A stretch of 64,000 nt of DNA from Paenibacillus doosanensis (lineage in GTDB: Bacteria; Bacillota; Bacilli; Paenibacillales; NBRC-103111). Shown here piece after piece: positions 59,711 through 64,000 of the stretch. The notes under the pieces were generated by a model that made no database searches, was not told the origin of the DNA, and saw nothing but the letters and a program-made list of their open reading frames with translations. Numbering within the stretch: the first letter of the stretch is position 1; each line of letters opens with the position of its first letter. The stretch is from the NCBI RefSeq assembly GCF_025060755.1, contig NZ_JANYUY010000001.1:434001-498000 (forward strand), given 5' to 3'. Made by a program: the position numbers and the translations under genes.

Positions 59711-59851
59711 GGCGTAACCACCCCGAGTTGTGTCGTCACTGGACGAAGATTTTTTTCAATACTTTTATTATAACGAAAATCCGCGTCCTATGTAAGTGCG
59801 CCCTGCTGGAACTTTTGTTATTAGATCATGCCGGTTGCCATACGCTGGGCG

Positions 59852-60811
59852 CTACAGCCGGAAATGATCCTCGCGGATAAACCGGATGCGAGTCCGGATA
59901 TGATCGCGGCTCGTAAAATGTCCGTTAAACGGGAATACTTTCAATGCCTTCTCCGTTTGAATCCGATTGTATACCGCAAAGATCGTTTCGGGCGTGCAGA
60001 CGGTATCCTTCAGCCCGACGGACATCAGCACCGGCGCGCGAAGGCGGTCAGCCAGGTTCACCATGTCAAAATAGCTGAACGTCCGCAGCACTTGCTCCAG
60101 CTTGTCCGGATGGGCGGCGACGAAATCGGCCGCCTCCTTCAGCGAGCCGGTGGAATGGAACAGACCGTAATCCATGTAGCATAAATTCGGGATATCGGCG
60201 ATGATCTTGGCCGGCTTGCCGCTGAGCGCCCCGGTCAGTAATGCCAGCCCTCCTCCTTGGCTTTCGCCGCAGACGACGATCTGCGAGGCGTCGACTTCGG
60301 GCTGGAGCGAAGCCCATTCCAGCGCTTTGAGCGCATCGACGGCGACTGCGCGGTAGTAGCTCTTCTGCGGCTCCAGAATGCCCTGTGTAATCCAGCCGCG
60401 GGTCATGCCGTAATGCTGCGGCAGAAGATTTCCGGTCTCGCCTCCTTGACCGCGCACATCGACGGCGAATACCGCGAAGCCGGCCAGCAGCCAAGCCGCA
60501 TGCTGCTCCGGGATGCCGCGGCTCCCGGTATAGCCGTGAAACGAGATCACGCACGGAAGCTTATCCTGCTTCGCCGGAAAGCCCGGAAGCAGGTACCAGC
60601 CTTTAATCGGCGTCGCATCAAAACCGTTATAGGTCACTTCGTAGGCGTCGATATAAGGCGCCTCCGTCCGCACTTTCTCCCGCCGGTCATTCAACGGCTT
60701 CGCATCATATTCGGCGAGCGTTGCCTCCCAGAATGCGTCCAGATCGTCCGGCGCCGTGCGGTCCGCTTGGGTTGCATACAGCTCCTCTAGCTTTTTATCA
60801 ATATAGTGCAT
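59852..60811 (-). CDS. CE7 acetyl-xylan esterase / cephalosporin-C deacetylase-type
   Basis: The 319-residue protein has the CE7 length and motifs: RGQGG near 120, nucleophile GESQGG (about 187-192), Asp in GLKDTVCTP and His in FNGHFTS near the C-terminus. The usual HE pair of the family is HF here. Such enzymes remove acetyl groups from xylo-oligosaccharides or antibiotics. AGGAGGA precedes ATG 60811, and there is no signal peptide. Confidence 0.85.
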   Translation of the reverse strand: MHYIDKKLEELYATQADRTAPDDLDAFWEATLAEYDAKPLNDRREKVRTEAPYIDAYEVTYNGFDATPIKGWYLLPGFPAKQDKLPCVISFHGYTGSRGIPEQHAAWLLAGFAVFAVDVRGQGGETGNLLPQHYGMTRGWITQGILEPQKSYYRAVAVDALKALEWASLQPEVDASQIVVCGESQGGGLALLTGALSGKPAKIIADIPNLCYMDYGLFHSTGSLKEAADFVAAHPDKLEQVLRTFSYFDMVNLADRLRAPVLMSVGLKDTVCTPETIFAVYNRIQTEKALKVFPFNGHFTSRDHIRTRIRFIREDHFRL

Positions 60812-60915
60812 GGAAGATCGTCCTCCTTCATCGCTTGCCGGTATTCGTCTTTAAAGATCAAAGCGCTTCCAATCAAGAGAATACTCCATCCGCCAATGTT
60901 TTGCCAAATCTTTTA

Positions 60916-60943
60916 TTTACAATTCCGATTTTCAGAGTATAAT
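60916..60943 (+). promoter_or_regulatory. Promoter of the MFS gene
   Basis: TTTACA and TATAAT are separated by 16 bp, about 90 bp upstream of the ATG at 61033. Confidence 0.7.
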
Positions 60944-60982
60944 TCAGTTAATATACATATATATTTAGAATGTTATAAAAAT

Positions 60983-61015
60983 CGTCAATGACGCACTGAT
61001 CGTCAAGAAATGACG
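60983..61015. promoter_or_regulatory. Pair of palindromes upstream of the MFS gene
   Basis: CGTCAATGACG (60983-60993) and CGTCAAGAAATGACG (61001-61015) are palindromes with the same CGTCA/TGACG half-sites. They lie between the promoter and the ribosome binding site, an operator position for a repressor. Confidence 0.45.
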
Positions 61016-61032
61016 AAGGAGGAATTGTTAAA

Positions 61033-62325
61033 ATGACCCAATCGCTGGCCGACCGGAGCGTGGAAACACCACCGGACGCCGCCTCAAGCAAGCCGCTGAA
61101 GGAGCCTTTGTGGACCCGCAGTTTTATCGTGCTGGCCCTCGGCAACCTGCTGCTGTTCTTCGGCTTCCAAATGCTGCTGCCTACGATCCCCGCTTATGTC
61201 ACACAACTCGGCGGAGATAATTCCGCCGTCGGTATGGTTATCTTCATTCTTACCTTTGCGGCGCTTCTCATCCGTCCTTTTTCCGGCGCGGCGCTGGATT
61301 TGATGTCCGGCCGGCTTATTCTCATCGTCGGATCGGTCGTCACGCTGGCAGCCATCGGCAGCTACATAGCCGCTTCCGCCGTAGGAGCCATCTACGTGCT
61401 GCGGATCGTGCACGGGTTCGGGTGGGGAATTTCAACGACGACTTACGGAACAATGGCTTCTCACATGATTCCCGCTTCGCGCCGCGGCGAGGGAATGGGA
61501 TACTTCGGCTTGGCGTCCACCCTCGCTATGGCGCTCGGACCGATGACCGGAATCGCCATTATTAATACGTTCAGCTTCACCGTTCTGTTCGCCGTATCGT
61601 TTATTTTGACATTGTTGTCCCTGCTCGTGTCTCTGTTCGCCGGTCGGAGCGGCAGAGCCGCCGCCGGGGAAGCCCGCTCTGCTTCCGCCTCTTCCGCTCC
61701 TTCCGGACCGTCTGCGCAAGCCTCGAAGCAAGGAGCGCTGCTGTCGCGGCTGGTGGATAAACAAGCCTTGTTTCCTTCGCTGCTGGTGCTGCTTATTGCC
61801 GTCACCTACGGCGGCATCGTCAGCTTCATCACTTTGTTCGGGAAAGAGCAGGGTATCGCCAATGTCGGCTGGTTTTTCTCGGTCAACGCCATCATGCTGT
61901 TTTTGATCCGGCCGATATCCGGTAAAATTTTCGACCGTCGCGGTCATGTATGGGTGCTCGCTCCCGGCGCCGTCTTTAGTCTGATCGGCCTGATCCTGCT
62001 GTCCTACGCCTCCAGTACCGCTCTGCTGATAGCGGCGGCCGCCTTCTACGGAACCGGCTTCGGCGCAATCCAGCCCTCCCTGCAGGCCTGGATCATCCAG
62101 CGTGCCGCTCCGGAACGGCGCGGCGCCGCCAATGCCACCTTCTTCTCCGCGTTCGATCTCGGAATAGGTCTCGGCGCATTGCTTCTCGGTCCTATCGCAG
62201 CGGCGACGAACTACGCTGTCATGTACCGGTTTTCCGCCATTATGTTCGTGCTGTACCTGATCACTTACATCGTCTATATGCTGCGCAGCCGCAAACTCGG
62301 ACAGAAGAAGTCTGCCCTCCGGTGA
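61033..62325 (+). CDS. MFS transporter (drug efflux type)
   Basis: The 430-residue, twelve-helix protein has the loop 2-3 motif GAALDLMSGRLIL, an intervening motif TTTYGTMASHMIPASRRGEGMGY and a Ser/Ala-rich central loop. GAAGGAGG precedes the ATG. A pair of palindromes in the leader suggests ligand-inducible expression, as for efflux pumps; no regulator gene is adjacent. The substrate is unknown. Confidence 0.85.
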   Translation: MTQSLADRSVETPPDAASSKPLKEPLWTRSFIVLALGNLLLFFGFQMLLPTIPAYVTQLGGDNSAVGMVIFILTFAALLIRPFSGAALDLMSGRLILIVGSVVTLAAIGSYIAASAVGAIYVLRIVHGFGWGISTTTYGTMASHMIPASRRGEGMGYFGLASTLAMALGPMTGIAIINTFSFTVLFAVSFILTLLSLLVSLFAGRSGRAAAGEARSASASSAPSGPSAQASKQGALLSRLVDKQALFPSLLVLLIAVTYGGIVSFITLFGKEQGIANVGWFFSVNAIMLFLIRPISGKIFDRRGHVWVLAPGAVFSLIGLILLSYASSTALLIAAAAFYGTGFGAIQPSLQAWIIQRAAPERRGAANATFFSAFDLGIGLGALLLGPIAAATNYAVMYRFSAIMFVLYLITYIVYMLRSRKLGQKKSALR

Positions 62326-62378
62326 GAAGGGCGCTCTTTCCAGCTGCATCCGCCCGATCCGGTTCACCGATTCGCTTG

Positions 62379-62416
62379 GAACGTCATGACCGCAAAGGTC
62401 GGACGTTCTTTTTTTT
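62379..62416 (+). terminator. Terminator of the MFS gene
   Basis: GAACGTC and GACGTTC pair with an inner GACC/GGTC stem, followed by eight T. Confidence 0.85.
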
Positions 62417-62441
62417 CGCTTCCGGAAGTCTGCGCTTTAAG

Positions 62442-63032
62442 CTATAGCACCTTCTCAAGCCGGGCGTACAGCGCCTCCACGGCCTGCCTCTTCCAAACAA
62501 AGCTGCCGCGGCCGGCAATGAGCCTATCGCTTGCCTGCATGACCGTACCGATCGGCGGTCTGTTCCCGCGCAGACGATAACCCGGCTCGGCATCCAGCGT
62601 TACATCGGAAAATGCCTGCAGCTCTTCCATAACAGGCGTCGTCCTTACGGCAAAGCCGCGGCTCAAAAAGTAGCTCGACGCGATACGCGGAAACTTGGTC
62701 GCGACAACGAGATCCGGACGGTGAAGCGCATTTTCCGGCCCGAACAGCGACAGCGCGAGACGGTTCGTCCCCAGGTCGAGCAGTTCCACCGACTTTTTCG
62801 CCGCTTCGGCGATAAGATGTTTGCCGGTAATGCCGAGATCCGCGGCGCCGGTTTCGACGAGCAGCGGAACATCCGCCGGTTTGACGAGTATCCACTCCAG
62901 CCCCTCAGCCTGAAACAAATATTTCCGCGAAGCGCTCAGCTCTTCGGGCAGTTCGATTCCCGCCTTCCGCAGCAAGCCGGCCGCCGCATCGCAGCTGTCC
63001 TTCGGCAAAGCCATTCTCAGCATGTCGCTCAT
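62442..63032 (-). CDS. HisG-like protein without PRPP loop (ATP phosphoribosyltransferase family)
   Basis: The 196-residue protein clearly belongs to the short HisG family: MLRMALPKDS, ADLGITGKHL (65-74) and VVATKFPRIASSYF (109-122). But the conserved PKGR near the N-terminus reads PKDS (10-13). The PRPP-binding loop of the type DIVSTGQTLKENGL is gone; the corresponding region reads DVTLDAEPGYRLRGN, and the segment is about eight residues shorter. No other his gene is nearby. It may be a pseudoenzyme, a binding protein or a HisG decoy. AAGGAGG precedes the ATG. Confidence 0.75.
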   Translation of the reverse strand: MSDMLRMALPKDSCDAAAGLLRKAGIELPEELSASRKYLFQAEGLEWILVKPADVPLLVETGAADLGITGKHLIAEAAKKSVELLDLGTNRLALSLFGPENALHRPDLVVATKFPRIASSYFLSRGFAVRTTPVMEELQAFSDVTLDAEPGYRLRGNRPPIGTVMQASDRLIAGRGSFVWKRQAVEALYARLEKVL

Positions 63033-63118
63033 ACATATCCTCCTTCATTTTTTTCATCAGCTCAAGCAAAGTTTATCTTTTATCATACCACAAATTTCCA
63101 GACGGTTTTTGCCGAATA

Positions 63119-63155
63119 AAAAAAAGCCGCACCGGCCGGAAATGCCGATGCAGCC
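63119..63155 (-). terminator. Terminator of the surface-protein gene
   Basis: GCTGCATCGGC and GCCGGTGCGGC pair, followed on the minus strand by seven T. Confidence 0.8.
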
Positions 63156-63207
63156 TCTTCACTTTCCCGCCGGGCCTAACTCTGAACGGTTTAAAGCTTA
63201 ACGGCTT

Positions 63208-64000
63208 TTAACGTACAATCCTCAGCGTGCCGCTGCCCTGGAAAAGCGTGCCGTCGCGCAGGCTGCCGATGACGGTCACTTTCACGCTGCCGGCAGCCGG
63301 GCCGGCGGCCGCGATCACCTGCTGCCTGTCGAAACGGACCAGCGCCAGGCTCAGACGCTCGCGGCCCCGCTCCTCAAATTCCCAGCGGCTCGGCTCGGGA
63401 TGGACGGATTTGCCGTTAACGAGCAGCCGGACGCTGCTCTTGTCGATAGCCTTGGCGTCGTATCCCCGGGGAAGCTGAATCCACGCGCCGACGGAATCCA
63501 AAACTCCCGGAGCCTTGACAATCAGTATCGGGGGAATCAGCTCCACCTGCGCTTCAACCGCAACCTGGAAATGCGCCTCCTGTACCGTCTGATTGCCCGC
63601 TTTATCCGACGCCGTCACCGTCAGCACGTTATCTCCCGCCATGGACGACAGCCGAGCGGTCTGCCCGTTCTTGACCGGCTTGCCGTTCAATGCGGCGCTG
63701 ACGCCGTCCGCACCCGACAAGTCGTCGTAAACGGAATACGTCACCGTCATCGTCTGACCCGTCGTATAGGAAGGCTCCAAGCGAATGTCGACCGCCGGTT
63801 TCGTCTTGTCGATGCGAATTCCGCCAACCGTCGCCGTCGCCTCGTTCCCCGCCCGATCCACGGCCGTTCCGGTCACCGACTGATCGATCCCTTCGGAGGA
63901 AATCGTCCGATCGGGAGAAACCGAGGCCAAGCCGGAGCCGCTGTCGGCCGCCGTAAAATGCACCGTCACATCGGTGCGGTACCAGCCGTTGGCATTGGGC
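63208..64000 (-). CDS. Surface protein with Ig-like (OmpL47-type) repeats, C-terminal part
   Basis: The frame is open to the window edge; only the last 264 codons are seen. Repeats of the pattern GWYRTDVTVHFTAADSGSGL...VTGTAVDRAGNEATATVGG and a second VTYSVYDDLSGADGVSAALNG...LTVTASDKAGNQTVQEAHF are bacterial Ig-like/OmpL47-type domains common in large Paenibacillus extracellular enzymes. The C-terminal 120 residues form another beta domain. The catalytic part, if any, lies beyond the window. Confidence 0.75.
   Translation of the reverse strand, partial: PNANGWYRTDVTVHFTAADSGSGLASVSPDRTISSEGIDQSVTGTAVDRAGNEATATVGGIRIDKTKPAVDIRLEPSYTTGQTMTVTYSVYDDLSGADGVSAALNGKPVKNGQTARLSSMAGDNVLTVTASDKAGNQTVQEAHFQVAVEAQVELIPPILIVKAPGVLDSVGAWIQLPRGYDAKAIDKSSVRLLVNGKSVHPEPSRWEFEERGRERLSLALVRFDRQQVIAAAGPAAGSVKVTVIGSLRDGTLFQGSGTLRIVR

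Noticed and set aside
61432-62367. 311-codon minus-strand frame opposite the MFS gene
   Set aside because: Antisense shadow; it is Gln/Gly/Arg-rich with no family motif.
1-64000. tRNA, rRNA, CRISPR arrays, transposases and prophage genes
   Set aside because: I looked for their hallmarks (CCA-ended cloverleaf blocks, regularly spaced repeats, transposase DDE motifs, terminases, capsid genes) and saw none.

Overview
The window is chromosomal DNA of a moderately high-GC, endospore-former-type Bacillota, most likely a member of the Paenibacillaceae (Paenibacillus or a close relative). The reasons are GGAGG-type ribosome binding sites with ATG/GTG/TTG starts, S-layer-homology (SLH) proteins, a secreted protein joining a copper-amine-oxidase N-terminal domain to a CAP domain, a YkoE/YkoD/YkoC thiamine-precursor transporter, YpsA, CcdC and CheX, and an orphan KduI. 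I see no rRNA, tRNA, CRISPR array, prophage or transposase. The layout is ordinary chromosome with accessory pieces.

Left third (1-24 kb): a TetR/flavin monooxygenase pair with operator-like palindromes; an SLH lipid- or wall-surface protein; a ba3-type terminal oxidase operon (subunits IIa, II, I) behind an FNR-like box placed exactly as in a class II activated promoter; a repeat-rich lipoprotein cut by an in-frame amber codon; a response regulator/histidine kinase/lipoprotein operon; a flavin oxidase coupled to a half-size MFS protein; a thiamine salvage operon (ykoE-ykoD-ykoC-tenA) behind a TPP riboswitch; phosphatidylserine decarboxylase; an Fsr-like exporter; and a MocR-type regulator divergent from a PNPOx-fold protein. 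Two copies of a roughly 180-bp modular repeat lie at 6.2 and 14.1 kb.

Middle (24-47 kb): an orphan sugar-type solute-binding lipoprotein with a cre-like site, YpsA coupled to an MFS gene, a YuiH-like molybdopterin protein, kduI, an aminotransferase, an ECF sigma operon of four overlapping genes, ilvA, a 650-residue SLH protein with four 78-residue tandem repeats, a membrane-anchored flavoprotein, an ABC exporter, rsgA (apparently lacking a canonical start codon and overlapped by a leader ORF), a DEAD-box-family helicase with a DEVD motif and an alpha/beta hydrolase.

Right third (47-64 kb): a second sigma factor gene in an operon with a C39/BtrH-like protein and a pentapeptide-repeat protein; an SDR; cheX; an ABC-2 exporter (ATPase plus two permeases) behind a ykkC-family riboswitch; a five-gene operon encoding a Tat-exported, gluconate-dehydrogenase-like flavoprotein with its own TatC, TatA and lipoprotein cytochrome c; ccdC; a CE7 esterase; an MFS transporter; a HisG-like protein without the PRPP loop; and the C-terminal part of an Ig-like surface protein.

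The most interesting regions are the Tat/dehydrogenase/cytochrome module, the ykkC-controlled exporter, the sigma/C39-like/pentapeptide cassette, the rsgA start region, the HisG-like protein and the modular repeats. All functional assignments come from reading motifs by eye; no database search was run.
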